From NCBI GenBank assembly GCA_022836615.1, contig MU405308.1, forward strand, positions 1 through 64,000: a stretch of DNA of 64,000 nt, read 5' to 3'. Below the pieces are notes generated by a model. It did not search any database. It was not told where the DNA came from and saw only the letters and a program-made list of their open reading frames with translations. The DNA comes from Annulohypoxylon bovei var. microspora. Lineage: Eukaryota; Ascomycota; Sordariomycetes; Xylariales; Hypoxylaceae. The position numbers and the translations under genes were made by a program. Positions 24,112 to 36,435 of the stretch are shown here, in pieces (positions within the stretch are counted from its first letter, which is position 1; the number at the start of each line of letters is the position of its first letter).

Positions 24112-24192
24112 CCCTCCTTACCTACATACACTACCTACATACCTACCTACCCACATACCTACCTACCTACCTACCTACTACCTAGGTAACCT
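24112..24192. repeat. TACC tract
   Basis: CTACATACCTACCTACC units end at a CCTAGGTAA flip. A (CA)n-like run follows at about 24208-24225. Confidence 0.88.
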
Positions 24193-25517
24193 ACCACCTA
24201 TATATTGTACATACACACACACATAGAACCCTCTATTAAGCTCCTTTGGAATGGTAGCCCCGATTCGCCATCGCGGCTTGCCCCCCCTGATCTGGCAAGG
24301 TCCCTGGGTTTTACCACAGCACGACTACCTGTGCTTTATTAGGGTCAGGCTAGGGTCCAGGCCGGCGGCCCACCTGCGCAGCTCGAAACGCCGTAGAGCT
24401 AGCGACTTTTTGCCTGCTGTCGACGAGCATCGTCCGTAGCCCTGCTCGGTTTCCTTCCTTGTGCTCTGTCTGCAGGGGTTGTTAGCAGCAGAAGGATTCG
24501 GTTTGACCCCTCCAGATTATATTTCCGATTTTTGCTTTGGCGCCGGACTAGGGCGGGAGACCCAGATGGGATATACATGTGCGAGCTAGCAGCAGCCGTA
24601 GCGGCCTACCTATCTACCTTGCGGGTTTGCCATCGTCTCTCTCCTCAAATCACTGCCTCTTCCAGAACTTGTCGCTCTTCTCCCGTCACCAGCCGTCCCC
24701 GGACACGAGGCGGCACATCAGCCAAACTCATCATCGTCGACCCGGACTCCCCTCTAAGTAACACCACATCAAACCCGTATCGTAGCCATACCTTACATCT
24801 GTACATGATCGCCGTCGCCTACCGGCAGGACTCACCCTTCCTATTTAGGCAACCGTTCTCTCTTCGACCCTCCTGACGCCAGCAGGAGCTCGCAGCCGGA
24901 CTGAGGATAGAAATATTAAATGCTGGATCGCAACAGCCCTAGCGCTTCCGAGACTCTGTTTCCAGCCGGACACCAATCCCGCGTAGTTTGGGAGCCCCCG
25001 CCGGAGCGGTTTGTTGGGTTATCGAACCGTCAGAGGAGGCGGGACGGGTGAGAGAGACTAGAGCTAGAACGATTTTTTTTCTAGTAGCACAACGCTGCTG
25101 CAACACCGCGAAAAGGCAGCCGGCCCCTAGGATTTCTCAAGGGCGAACCAAAAAGAACTAAAAAAAAAAAAAAAAAAAGAAGAAGAAGAGGGACGAGGTT
25201 TTTGCGTGTACCAGACTCGGGCTCTGCGGATTTTTGGTGCGAGGGTGGCTAGCTTCAAAGTCGCCTCCCCCCTCGCCGAGAACCCACCACCCGCCGTATG
25301 TTCATCATCCCAGGACTCGACCACGGTGTAATGGTGCTTGGATACCGTTCTAATTCTTGGCCTTTCCCGAAAAGACGTCTCCAGCATAGTTCTCTGCATG
25401 TTCCTTGAGCGGTGAAAACCCTCCCCAGAAAGCCGCCGAACTGGGGAGAGCCCGACCCAAGGAGGACTCCGCCCGATCGAGCCTCGAACAGCTCGACCCC
25501 GGGGTTCCATATCGACG

Positions 25518-28221
25518 ATGGCAGCATCGTCACATAACCCGTTCCCCCGCTCCCCGAACCCATCTACCAGGTCGTATGACTCTTCGTCGGTCTCGTCAGC
25601 GACTTCCCCCCGGCCGCAGGTGCAACTCCTAGGCAACCTGATGAGCTCCAGCGCGAGACCGAACGCCGCCCAGACGCCGCAGCCCATAGGCATCCCGCCG
25701 CTGCCGCCGACGACCCAGACGGGATTTCAGCCGTACACGCCGGTCACGGCAACCTCCGCGATGGGCCGGGACTCGCTACCCCCGACGGAGTCTGTAGCGA
25801 GCACCCCGGGGCTCTCCAGCGCCCAGCTGTCGGCGAACGTATCGGCTCAGAAGCGAGCCTACCGCCAGAGGAGGAAGGATCCTAGGTATGTGCTCGGTAG
25901 AAAGGGTTTCGCGCGCGTGCATGCTCGAGCTCCCCCCCCCCGTCGAGAAAGTCGCGCACGATCTCTCCCCGCCCCCTCACCCCCCCTTCCTCGTAGAGGA
26001 GAAGCCCGACGCTGACTTCTAGGTACGGGGCATGGAGCGGACGAGTATCGACCTTTCCCGGCTCTCTCGGTACGGGGAAGGGTCGGTGTTCGCTTCTCCG
26101 AACCCTGTACGCGTGTAAAGCTGCGATGCCTGTCGGGAAAGAAAGGTCAAGTGCGACGCCACAGAGACGACGAGCTGCTCGGAATGCTCGAGCCGCAACG
26201 TCAAGTGCCAGTTTACCAAGGAGACCAACCGGCGGATGTCGTCTATCAAGCAGGTGCAGGATCTGGAGAAGCAGATCGAGAGGGTGCGGAGGGAGAATAG
26301 CAACCTGCGGCGGACCCTCGCCGATCGAGGCGAGCACATGGACGTCGATTCGGAGGGGGCCGAGCAGCAGCAGCAGCAGCAGCTCCTCCCGGAGCTGAAT
26401 TCCGAGCCCAGGAGACGGAGACGAGCAGCCCCCCTGTCGCAGGATCCCTCCCGAGCGAGGGCCGCCTTTCGAAACTTCTCGAAGGGCGTATTAAAACCCC
26501 CGGCGCCGTACAGGCAGCCTCAGACGGCCATCCCCGCGTTCGACCATCCCAGGCCGCCGCTACCGCCCAAGGCGACGGTGGACAGACTCCTCCACACGTA
26601 TTACGGGGCGGCGCACATCATGATGCCGATACTGCACTGGCCGACGCTGCAGCACCAGGTGGAGGAGCTCTACCAGAATACCACCGACCTTCAGCGAGTC
26701 CCCGTCTCCTGGCATTCCATGTTCTTCGCGGTGCTGGCGGTGGGAAGCCTGTTCAGCAACGACCCGTATCCCGCCAGGACGCTGCAGGCTAGCGAGTTTC
26801 TGGAGGCGTCCAGGGGCCTGACCGATCCGTGGAACAACGACTTCGACCTGGACAACGTCCGAGCCTCGTTCCTTACCTCGCTCGCCCTGAACGAGCTGAA
26901 CCTGAAGTCGGGGGCCTGGACCTGGCTGGGCGCCGCGGTGCGTAGCGCGCAGGATCTCGACCTCCACGCGGAGGTGGTCGGGGTGCGCTCTAGAGTAGAG
27001 GCGGACATGAGGAGGAGGGTCTGGTGGGCTATATACACGCTCGACCGGACGCTGTCCATGGAGCTCGGGCGCCCCTTCATGATCGACGACGCCGACTGCG
27101 ACGTGGCCCTCCCCGAGCCGTTCGACGACCACTTCCTCCACACCGAAGGCCCCGTGCGCCCCCCGAACGTCGCCCCCCTGACTCACTTCCTGCACGGGAT
27201 CATAAACATAGTGAGATCCTTCTCCGCCATGAGAAAGGCCTTCTCCGGCTCCGTGATCGAGCCGCCGCGCCTGGCGACGTTCGACAGCCACTTCGCCGCC
27301 TGCCAGAAGATGTTTCCGGAAGCCTGCGAGGCGAGCAACGGGTCCCTGATCGCCCCGCACATGCTGATGCCTCTCGCGTACCTCCTCAGCTCCCGGCTAC
27401 TCTTGCACCGTCACAACCTCGCTCCGGGCTGCCCTCCGGAAGCTCGAAGCGACGCGATCCAGCAGTGCAAGGTCACGGCGATAGAGACAGCAAACCTGAT
27501 CGCCCGCACCAACGCGACGCTAGCCGACGCGGCTACGGCTCTCCTCGTAACCCACATATTTCGCTCTACGCTGTTCCTGCTTCTCACGGGCTGCTACGAC
27601 CTAGCATCCACGTGCCTGAGAGCTCTCAAGTCGGTCGACGTGCGACGAGATATCGTCGTTCCGTGCGGGCGCTTCTTATCCTTCTTCCTGCAGATCCTAG
27701 GAGCCAAGCAGCGAGAGCTGCTAACCGTGCTCCCGCGCTCGGCGACGCCCGGCTACCCCCCGCAGGCGGCTCTTCCCGATCCTAGGGCCGTCCAAGACGC
27801 TTTATTAAACGACGAAGAGCTCCTGATCTACGCGAGCGCGGACATGCAAGCTAGCATCGAGACGTCCTGGGTATGGATCGGAGCCGAGCGCGAGGCCCCT
27901 CTAACGACGCCCCCGTCATCTGCCGGGGGCGGCCTCGCGCATATAGATAACCGGACGGGCCTAAACGCCAAAGAGAGGGAAGACTGGGGAGGGTGGGACA
28001 GCCTCATAGAACTTACCAGGAATCTCGCCTCCGGCGCGGCGAGCCCGGCTCCCGGCTACGCGCCCCGAGCTCAGACGCTACCTCCGATCAAGATAGAGCA
28101 GGGAGCGAGCCTGCCGGGAGGCGGGACCGCCGAGATTGGGAGCAGCAGGAATAGTCCGACCGCCGGGGCAACGTCGGGGAGCCGGAGCACGGAAAGGATC
28201 AGCATCGCGAACATAATCTAG
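25518..28221 (+). CDS. Zn2Cys6 fungal transcription factor
   Basis: The 822-aa protein is joined from 25518-25885 and 26121-28221; the intron (GTATGT...AAAG) splits a serine codon just before the first zinc cysteine. Residues 124-152 form the binuclear cluster, [11 protein letters not shown]...CSECSSRNVKC with spacing Cx2Cx6Cx7Cx2Cx6C. It is preceded by a very basic [12 protein letters not shown] and followed by a coiled-coil linker (about 164-190) for dimerisation. A glutamine run lies near 225. The middle homology region follows, with the hallmark RRRVWWAIYTLDRTLSMELGRP at about 419-441. It is therefore a nuclear DNA-binding regulator that should recognise CGG half-sites. The [23 protein letters not shown] arrangement reminds me of the CLR-1/ClrA cellulase-regulator group, but that is from memory and uncertain. 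A polyadenine/GAA tract lies about 330 bp upstream of the start. Confidence 0.93.
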
Positions 28222-31200
28222 GTAACACTCGGGCCGTCATCCGGAGGGGAAGGATGGGCGCGGGAAGAAAGAGAGACGCGAAAAAGGGGACGCGAAAAAG
28301 AAAAAAGGGGACGCGAAAAAGGGGGCGCGTCGGACGATGCCCGACGAGACTACGAATATGACGAATGGACGGACGAATACCCCGTTTATTCTTTCTCAGT
28401 TAATTTCGCATGGCGGCGCTCTTGGAGGCTTCCGTGACGCATTTATACGACTGTATTATCTATACTATTCTTTGCATCGCCACGGCAATACCCAGTTTCC
28501 GACACGGTGCCAGCAGACATCTGTCAGGGGTTATCTGATTTCTTAGGCGGCTCCCGTCTGCTCATTTCGGCTCTGCCGCCGACTAGAAATTTTCTCAGCG
28601 TACTAGGAAACATGCGGACGATACCAGGTTTTATCTACTGTCACTACTGAGATTCTTTTCTTCTCCCACTTTTAGGAGCCGCACTTGGCGAATACCTAGG
28701 CAGGCACCTACCGGTACCTAGGTATGCAAGACGGTCGGATCTTGGCGTACGTCCTGTCTAGGAGGGACACCGCCATATCACCAAATACCCAGCGCACGCC
28801 GGTTGAGCAAAGAGGGATCTTGTTCGAGATACGGATGCGCTAAAGGCCTCGTTGACGAAACGTCCGTGGCCGTCTAATGTCACTTTCCGTCCGGGGCACG
28901 AAGGGAACGTGGTCTAGGGGACTATAAGGGATTCTATAACGAATCCTAAGCATTACGATGGGCTCTACGCCTAATCGGACATGCGTGAAACGTGTATATG
29001 GCAGCCTCATGAATATAACTCGCGCTCGAATTAAAACTACTTGATGCACTTCCTTCGATGACTATTAGGTAGGTAGGTATAGCGGCTTCTCTGCGAACGC
29101 TTATGGCCGCATGCGTGTCTAGATACCTAGTAGGTACTAGGTAGGTACCTACATATATAGGTAGGTAGGTAGGTAGGTAGGTAGGTACCTAGGTAACCAT
29201 GTAGCGTAAAGAGATGCTCCACCAAGCTGTAACTATAACGACCCGGCTCGGCGAATCACGTACCTAGGAAGGTATATTAGGTACTCGATATGCAATCGTA
29301 TGTTAGGTCCGGCTCTTATTAGCCTAATACAACCGAATAACCGACGCCACCGGACGGCTACTAGATTTCGAGCCTCCTCCGACGTTTCCACATGCGCAGC
29401 CGCCCGCACGACAAGGTTGGGCAGATGTTTTCGGATGGCCAAAATCCCACGAGCTGATCCGGACGAGGTGTCTTGGTCTCAGCTCTATCTGAACGCTCGA
29501 CAATTCGACATGGCCTTTCGGTCGCCCTCGTCCAAAGGATTCACGCCAGTTCCCGAATCCCCATACACATAAAATTGGGGTGGTGTGGATGTATGCCAAG
29601 GCCAAGTGTTATACCGTGGCTAGACCCCAAGCTGCCAGAGACGAAATAACAGCTGCTCTTGGCCAACTCCAACTCCAGCCTCTAATGGGGTTTCGAAGGG
29701 CATAAATATCATACACACCTGGGTGCCTGGTAGGTACCTACCTATGCTGCAAGAAACATTATCAGCTACGAAGGGTATGATCCGCTACCTATGCACATCG
29801 GTGATGACCTCCTTGAAACGACATCGTCGGAACGGACGTAGAGGGGACAGGCCAAAGAGACTTCTTCAGGAAGTCTTTTATTGGTAAATACAAGGTGGAA
29901 GGAGTTCTACACACCCTCCTGCGGACGTGGGATCGTGAAACAGCAAGGGTATTGGAGTGCGTTATGTTTTGATAGTTAGTCCAAGTTATTGGGGTTGTTC
30001 AGCTCAATATTCCGCAGATCACCTAGCGCAATCGCCTCGAGCCAGCTTAAGCATCTTTAAACTCGACGATATTGTCAAGATAGGTACCTACCCACCTAGG
30101 TACCTGCTTGATCGGTAACCCCATCAGGTTACTTTCGACCACAACCAGCTATGGCGGCGCGATTATCGCATTAAAAGTGGTATACCTTTATAGCCCTATA
30201 CTTTACTGTCTTAGTAAGTCGGGTATTGCACCCTCGGGTAATGCTCTCCCGAGCTTTGACGAATCCGGGAGCTATACAGACTCAAGCGGCGACTCAGGCG
30301 GCGACAACGTCGTATCCTCATGCCGGAAGGAACATATCGGCTGTAGATCCCATGAGCACGAGAGACTTATCATATGAGTTACCTTCTGATCAAATAGGTA
30401 CCTAGCCATAATTATAACCATCTACAGCCCGTTTAAAAATAGCAACTGCTTGTCAAGTACAAAGGAACGGAGTAGTCGACGAATCAAATAAAAGATCAAG
30501 AGCCAAATTCTGTTGAGGTATTTACAACAGTTGATAATCGAATTGAGTTCAGATAATTGCCTAGGTAGGTATATAGAGATTTTCAGCTCGTTCTTCGCGA
30601 GTCGCGATCCTACCAGGACCTACCTACCTACCTACCTACCTAGGTACCTACCTGTTAACGAGGTTGTGAATTGTGCATTGCCACCATCACTATTGGTTGC
30701 GGCTTTAAACCCTTACATTTACAGTGCCTACGATAAATCTGAAACCATATTTTAGATAGGGGTTTTCCTGCTCTATTAAATCCTACCAGGCTTTAGATAT
30801 ATCCATTTATTGGTGTGAAATGGTCGGGGGAAACAACAGAGAAATATACGATTAGGAGCGATGCTAAGTACCTACATGTCGAGTTTCTTTCCGCGGAATC
30901 AATCGGCGTATAAACCTCTCATATCCCCTTTCATCTAAATATACGTCGTAGCCCTATCATAAGTGTAGCGGTATCAACATAATGCTTTGGCAGGTACCTA
31001 CCTAAGACTAAATCACTACATTCGACTCAATCTTATGTGTTAGATCTAATAGGTAAGTGTTATAAATAACATAAGCGAAGGATGAAACCTGACTAGATTC
31101 AAAGGCCTCAAGATCATTCTTAGTTGCTTCGGAATTTACATTGAAAAACCAAGTCGCAAATTTGTCTATGACTCTAGTCCCAAGTATACGATTATAACGT

Positions 31201-31861
31201 GATGACATAATCTAAGACGGGCATGAAAAGTACACTTACCTAGTCATTTCCGTGCTCGTATGACGCTCAAGGAAGTTTGAGGCTGAGTAGGTAGGTATTT
31301 TTAAAGCATCGTGATCTGACTGTTAAACTGATATTTACATATGCCGCATCAAATTACACTTATTACCAAATGCTATGGATTATATTTCCTACCCTTTACC
31401 TACCTACCTAATTAGCTTTCCAATATCGCAGAAGGTTTATATAGATTTAATCCAAACAGGAAAAGGGGCAATAGCTTAACCTAATCATCTAGCCTACCTC
31501 TCGGATATAAACCTTCTACGGAAGTTTTATTGTTATAATCCCTTGATGCCTACCTTGTACCTAAATACCTACCCAGGTAGGTAGGTACATATTAAACGCG
31601 TTTTTTGATAAATCAAGCACAACTCCTTGGGTGACCTGAGTTTAGAACCTCCCCTGAGTACCTAGGTAAGGACCTACATAGCACCTTATCTATCTGATAG
31701 TCCACCAAGAGTCGCAAAAGTTGGTTTCTATGTAGGTACTGTGTCTTAGTAGCCCTCCAGGCCAGCTAAGGTGTATTTAGAAAGCACGCTGGTAGCTGGT
31801 CGAGTATAAATCCATGTTGCTCATTTACAAGGAACAAGGAACACAATAGTTACCCTTAGAC
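28222..31861. other. Intergenic 3.6 kb, no gene seen
   Basis: A purine-rich GGGACGCGAAAAAG repeat lies just after the stop of the transcription factor gene (about 28270-28330). TACC/GGTA tracts occur at 29066-29080, 29123-29196, 30619-30653, 31400-31412 and 31560-31592. Open frames at 29300-29605 and 30108-30377 show no conserved motif. The region is AT-rich after 30.4 kb. Confidence 0.6.
29123..29196. repeat. TACC/GGTA tract with orientation switches
   Basis: GATACCTAGTAGGTACTAGGTAGG, then GGTACC and a (GGTA)n run that flips again at GGTACCTAGG. Confidence 0.9.
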
Positions 31862-32759
31862 TCATAGCAAATTGAACCCTCCTTCATGAATCTCATCGAC
31901 GACAAGCCAGCGTACCGCGCCGTCGGAGACTTTTGAGTACGCAATAATCAGCGTCCTCCTTTCATCGGGCCCAACGTCGTAGTCGACGAGATCGCGCGTG
32001 GCAGTAAAACTAGATCCCTGGGCAGCATAGCCCAACAGTTTTTGGTCGAGCGTCTTATCATATACGGGCTGAGATCCCCAGATGACGTTATGAAGACGAA
32101 TGACGTCGTTGAAAGCGTGGCCGTGGCCCTCTTGGGTAGCATGTCGTTCCACCAGACCCCTATTAGCATGCTCGAGTTCAGCGCATTTACTATTAGCTTC
32201 TTCAGCCTCTTTAAGATATCTGTCCCTGTTCGCAATAGCCACGTCACGCTGCTCGGCTGCGATCTTCAGCTCTCCTACACCTTGCTCGAGTTCGTTTTCG
32301 AGATCGGTGATCCTCAGCTTCGCCTTGTCAAGCTCTTCGCGCGTCGCCTTCAGATCATCCTCCCAGCTCTGGCGACCTTGTCCTGCCGCGCGGAGTTGGT
32401 TTATGATAGCTTGCATGACTCGGATCCGTTTGTTGTATGTCTGGATGAGCTGTTCGGAAGGTGTCGTCGTGTATACATCTTCTGATGGTTCTTCGTCTGG
32501 GAGCACGAGTGAGAAGATGCTTCGACCACCTAGGTAGGTAGATATAGAGAGGGCTTGAGCGATACGTACGAGGGAGATGTTCTTCGCCTGGCCTCCGGTA
32601 CGGCATTGCGAATGTCGGCGGCGCCGTATCGGGAGGTGAGCTGACTCGGAAGAGCTGAACGTGCGGACCTTGGACGGGAGTCTGGCTCGCTGATAACCGA
32701 GACTCCAGGGTTCTCAAGACGCTCCTACGGTCTAATCTTGTGTAACCCCTCGCTTCCAT
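31862..32759 (-). CDS. Coiled-coil protein of unknown function
   Basis: Modelled as two exons, 32570-32759 and 31862-32529, giving 285 aa. The second exon is a clear coding block: a heptad-rich coiled coil from about residue 95 to 170 (ELDKAKLRITDLENELEQ, then KEAEEANSKCAELEHANR), followed by a compact C-terminal part ending RWLVVDEIHEGGFNLL. I recognise no family. The exon has no ATG before its coiled coil, so an upstream exon is needed. The join uses GTACGT at 32569 and CTACCTACCTAG ending at 32530, and keeps frame. The resulting intron is only 40 nt, short even for a fungus, and its acceptor is made of the dispersed TACC repeat. The N-terminal exon is the least certain part; an internal ATG giving MPYRRPGEEHL is an alternative start. 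Confidence 0.58.
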
Positions 32760-34167
32760 AATCCATCCGACTCGGATTTCATATGCGATTGTTCTAGATC
32801 GCAGGTGAATATTCGTTAGGTTTCACGCTTCACGTTTTACGTTGGGCAAGTGATTAGAAATGTTCGAACAGATAATCGCGTAAGGAGGACTTCCGCTCCA
32901 ACCTCCGAGGCAGTAAAGGAATTCTAGATGAGTTTAGGGGATGTATCTCGAGTAGGTACTTGGGTAGGTAGGTAGGTAGGTACTTTGGCTAAATTTGTAG
33001 CGTACCTAGGTAGGGGTAGGTAGGTAAGCATGCTGTGAGACTAGGACTAAATCAATTGGCTCTTGATGTTTATATCTCATCACTGTCAAAGGCGATGTGC
33101 CTAAGCGCGCGGTCATGTCAACTGTGTGTCGGAGCAGCCTATCTAACCCATTCCATTCATATCGCGTTCGCGCTCTGCCGACTAAGAGGTAATCATGACT
33201 AGAAAGGTCGAGGTGCAGATAGAGCAGGGGATGATAATCTTGGAATTTTTCTTTAGGTCGCCGGATCGCGTTTAACGGAGGTGGTTGTTCTGGTGAATCA
33301 TTCCCTAGCCGGTCGCTCGGCCTTTAGAACCCGTTGGATATGGTCGCCGACTACACTTATATCCCCACCCAGCTTCAAGGTTCTTACATGATTAGATGCC
33401 TAATGCCGGTATTGGACATCGGATATGTGGCAATTATATAAACGATAACCGAGACTTGACTTATGCATATGTAGGTAGGTAGGTAGGTATATACCTAGGT
33501 AAGTACCTAGTTATTAGACGTATATAAGAGGGTCTGTTGGGGAAACCCCTTAAAGCGACAAGACTAATTCGCTGGTTTGTTCGATGGCTTGACGGGAATG
33601 AGATCTCAAAGATATGGATATCTAGCGGCCTACGCTCTTAACAAGCACGAGTTCGTATTCGCCTTTCTAAATACTACCTAGTACGTTAATATTTAATCTG
33701 ACTTTACTAGATACATCATATACCTCTAGGTAGGTAGGTACATTACAGGTAATTTGGACAGTTGGGCTAGTTAGGGTCCCTACCTACCTCCTAGGCAGAG
33801 GGCGTCCAACCAATCCTAGCGAATATCATTTACTCGACATAGCTCGTGTATCGGCTTAAGGTGGCATCCAATCTTAGATGATAAGATGCCTCAACATCTA
33901 GGATATATCCATAGCTAAATCAGATATATGCTGTGCTTGGACTGGGTGTTCATCCGCAACTTCATACACCCTATCGCATCTCCCTTGAGCGTGGGCGTGG
34001 GCGTGGGCGGAGGCGACGTTTCCCGCAAGCACAGTGCCTACCCACCTAGGTAGGTAGGCAGGTATTTAGGTAGGTAGGTATTAGGACAGCTTACTCGAGC
34101 ACAGACCTAGGTGCCTAAATTTTCTAGATCAATTGCCTAATCCCGTCGTCTAGTTATTAAGAACTGC
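32760..34167. other. Intergenic 1.4 kb, no gene seen
   Basis: This is the upstream side of the coiled-coil gene and the 3' side of the hydrolase gene. TACC/GGTA tracts lie at 32953-33022, 33470-33511, 33726-33742 and 34038-34082, and GTGGGC repeats near 33990-34010. No coding pattern was found. Confidence 0.6.
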
Positions 34168-36435
34168 TTAGTCTTCCTCGTGCGCTCCGGTCAGGGACCC
34201 GGCGAGACCCTGCATGCGTCGTCCGAGTAGATCATCCGAACTATCTAGCTTCACCAGGCTCTTGGATTTCTGTCCGAACCCTGACCTTCCGTTAGACCTT
34301 CTCTTCTTCGAGCTCCCGTTCGGCTTGCCCACGACGCCCTCTCCTGCTCGCTCGGGGCTACCCGGTCTCGCCTTCGGCTCGTCGCCAGCGGCCCTCGACC
34401 GCATCTTCGTCATGCTGATCTCGAGCGGCCGGTCTTCGTCGCCGCTAGATTCGGTACGTACGTGGCGCGACTGGGACAGGCTGTCCGGCCCGCGCCTCGC
34501 CCGCGCCTCCTCCGCGTCGAGCAGATCTACGGCCCATCGCGCGCAGCGGTCGATGAGCTTCCACGCAGGCGGGTACAAGGTAGGAAACTGGGTGAAGCCG
34601 TGGCTGATCCCGGGTATCAGGACCACTTCCGCCACGTCTTTCTCGTCGAAGTCCGTGACGTCGTCCAAGCCTCTCATCCCCTGGGAGCTGCGCTGCGAGT
34701 GCGAGGCGTGCTTCGCGCGGCGCAGGCGCCCGGCGAAGATGACCGTGTCGTCGACCAGAGGATCCCGCTCGCCGGTGAGGAAGTAAGTCTTGGGGAACTT
34801 CTGCAGCAGGAAATCGGGAGCTAGTATAGGGGATAGCAGGTAGTCCTGCGAGAAGTCGGGTCGGTTGTGGGGCCCGATGTACAGGATGATCATCGCGCGC
34901 ATCATCTCGGGAGTCAGAACCCGATCGTTGAAGTAGGAGATCATGGACGCCATGGCCAAGCGCGTCCGCATCGGTTCGGGCCTATGCGACATCGGCTTGG
35001 CATCGAGGCTCGAGGCCGGCGCCGACGACTGGGATCTCGCCCAGCGCTGGCGGTTGGCGTGGGAGTACTCCGGCTGAGGATCGCGAGCCCCATCCTCGTC
35101 CGCGCGGGTATCCGACTCGGACGATCTCGCGCCCGGAGCCAAGCCGGGAGGCTCCTCGTCCTCGTCGTCCGACTGGTGGGGCGTGCCGACCAGGTCGTTA
35201 TACTGCATGTTCTTCCGGCGCAGGTAATCCTTGTTCGTCACCCGCATCCGCCGATCTTTGATGAGAGACATCTGCTCGTCAGACATCCAGTTGCCGATGT
35301 TCATGTCCAGGCCGGGGTAGAGAAGCACGAGCCCGGCGGGGACGGGCAGGTCCGCCTGGGTCGACGATCGACGCCGGTCGGCGGCGCTCTCGACTATCAT
35401 CAGCGTCATGGCCGTCGCGAGATTCCCGCCGGCGCTGTCGCCGGTCACCACGACGCTCGGAATCTCCAGCCCCGACATCCCTATGCACCGCCCCCTGCTC
35501 CTGACGATAGTCGCATAGACGTCGAAGCACTCGTTGAGGGCGTACGGGTAGGGGAACTCCGGCGCCTTCTTGTAATCCAGGCTGAGCACCGGAAGACCCG
35601 TCTTCCCGGCCCAGGCGAAGAGCTTGTCGTCGTTGCACCGCGGATCCATGGCCACGAAGCCGCCTCCGGGGATGTCCAGGATCATCTTGCTGATGTGCTC
35701 CAAGTCCGAGACGGGCCCGTCGTAGTACAGCCATCCGGAGACGGGCTCCCGGTAGTCGCTGGTGCCAGGCCGGGGGATGCGGATCGCCCGCGCCGGCCAC
35801 CGCGTAAAACGGGGCCTCATCAGGTTCTGAAAGGTCCGCAGGTACGGCGAGGTCCCCTTGTTCCAGCTGACCCGCAGGTGGTCGACGGTCAAGGTCCCCC
35901 TGACCTTCCTGACCTTCTCGTCCGCGCGCTCGGCGGCCACCATGTAGAACAGGGAAAACACCAGGCCGGCTATATCCCGTATCCACTTCTTCCTTATCTT
36001 CATAGCCGTCCAGAAGCCCGCGTCGAGCGCGGTAAGGACCCAGGTCGCGCGGAAATATTTAGCGTCGTACATGTTCGCCATGGGCTCCGGATTAGCAAGC
36101 CCGACGAGGGTACTAAAATTCCGGGCGGCGTACAGATACATCATGGTGAAGACGACGGTCTGCCACGTCGTCGACGCTTTCGAGGAGACCTTGGACAGGT
36201 ATCGAACAAACGGCGGGCCATGCCGATGACCTCTGGGCTATAGTTAGCAAATCCGTCCCATACCGAGACGCGAGATGCGAGACAAGAGACGCGAGACAAG
36301 AGACAAGAGACAAGAGACAAGAGACGACTAGGTAGGTTCTTACCTGAATAGATAGAAAGACCAAAATGTCAGCACGGCAAGCACCTGTAGCCTACGCGAC
36401 TTCACAGAAGGCTTGCCGAGGACGTGATCTATCAT
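34168..36435 (-). CDS. Membrane-anchored alpha/beta hydrolase (HSL / Say1-like)
   Basis: The 718-aa protein is joined on the minus strand from 36344-36435 and 34168-36232. The intron is GTAAGA...CCAG with a GCTAAC branch site 13 nt before its end, and it contains a GAGACAA repeat. Exon 1 encodes MIDHVLGKPS and a hydrophobic anchor LAVLTFWSFYLF, so the enzyme probably sits at the ER membrane. The hydrolase fold has an oxyanion motif DIPGGGF (about 217-223), nucleophile elbow GDSAGG with Ser about 297, acid Asp about 521 in GERDPLVDD, and His about 575 in GISHGF. This matches the hormone-sensitive-lipase/arylacetamide-deacetylase group, whose members deacetylate or de-esterify lipids such as steryl acetates. 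Odd points are proline in place of the usual first histidine of HGGG, an acidic disordered insertion at about 380-455, and a basic Ser-rich tail of about 100 residues. Confidence 0.88.

Larger units (their letters stand above)
14346..25517. other. 11-kb gene desert
   Basis: Across 11.2 kb I found no open frame with a recognisable motif and no joinable exons. The contents are simple sequence: an AAAT-rich run at 14520-14590; TACC/GGTA tracts at 17525-17552, 18254-18362, 19560-19605, 20259-20400, 21088-21189 and 24112-24192; five CAGGT units near 22822-22846; and AATAAT runs at 23505-23545. A hairpin with 7-bp arms (GCGCTCC/GGAGCGC) sits at 17413-17436, and a poly-A run followed by GAA repeats at 25155-25190. 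The composition around 17-19 kb and 22-25 kb is less AT-rich than the other spacers, so spliced non-coding transcripts or a very diverged gene cannot be excluded. The last kilobase should include the promoter of the Zn2Cys6 gene. Confidence 0.55.

Noticed and set aside
34867..36243. Long plus-strand open frame (about 458 codons) opposite the hydrolase gene
   Set aside because: It is a shadow of a GC-rich coding exon; its translation has no domain, and the minus strand carries a complete catalytic triad.
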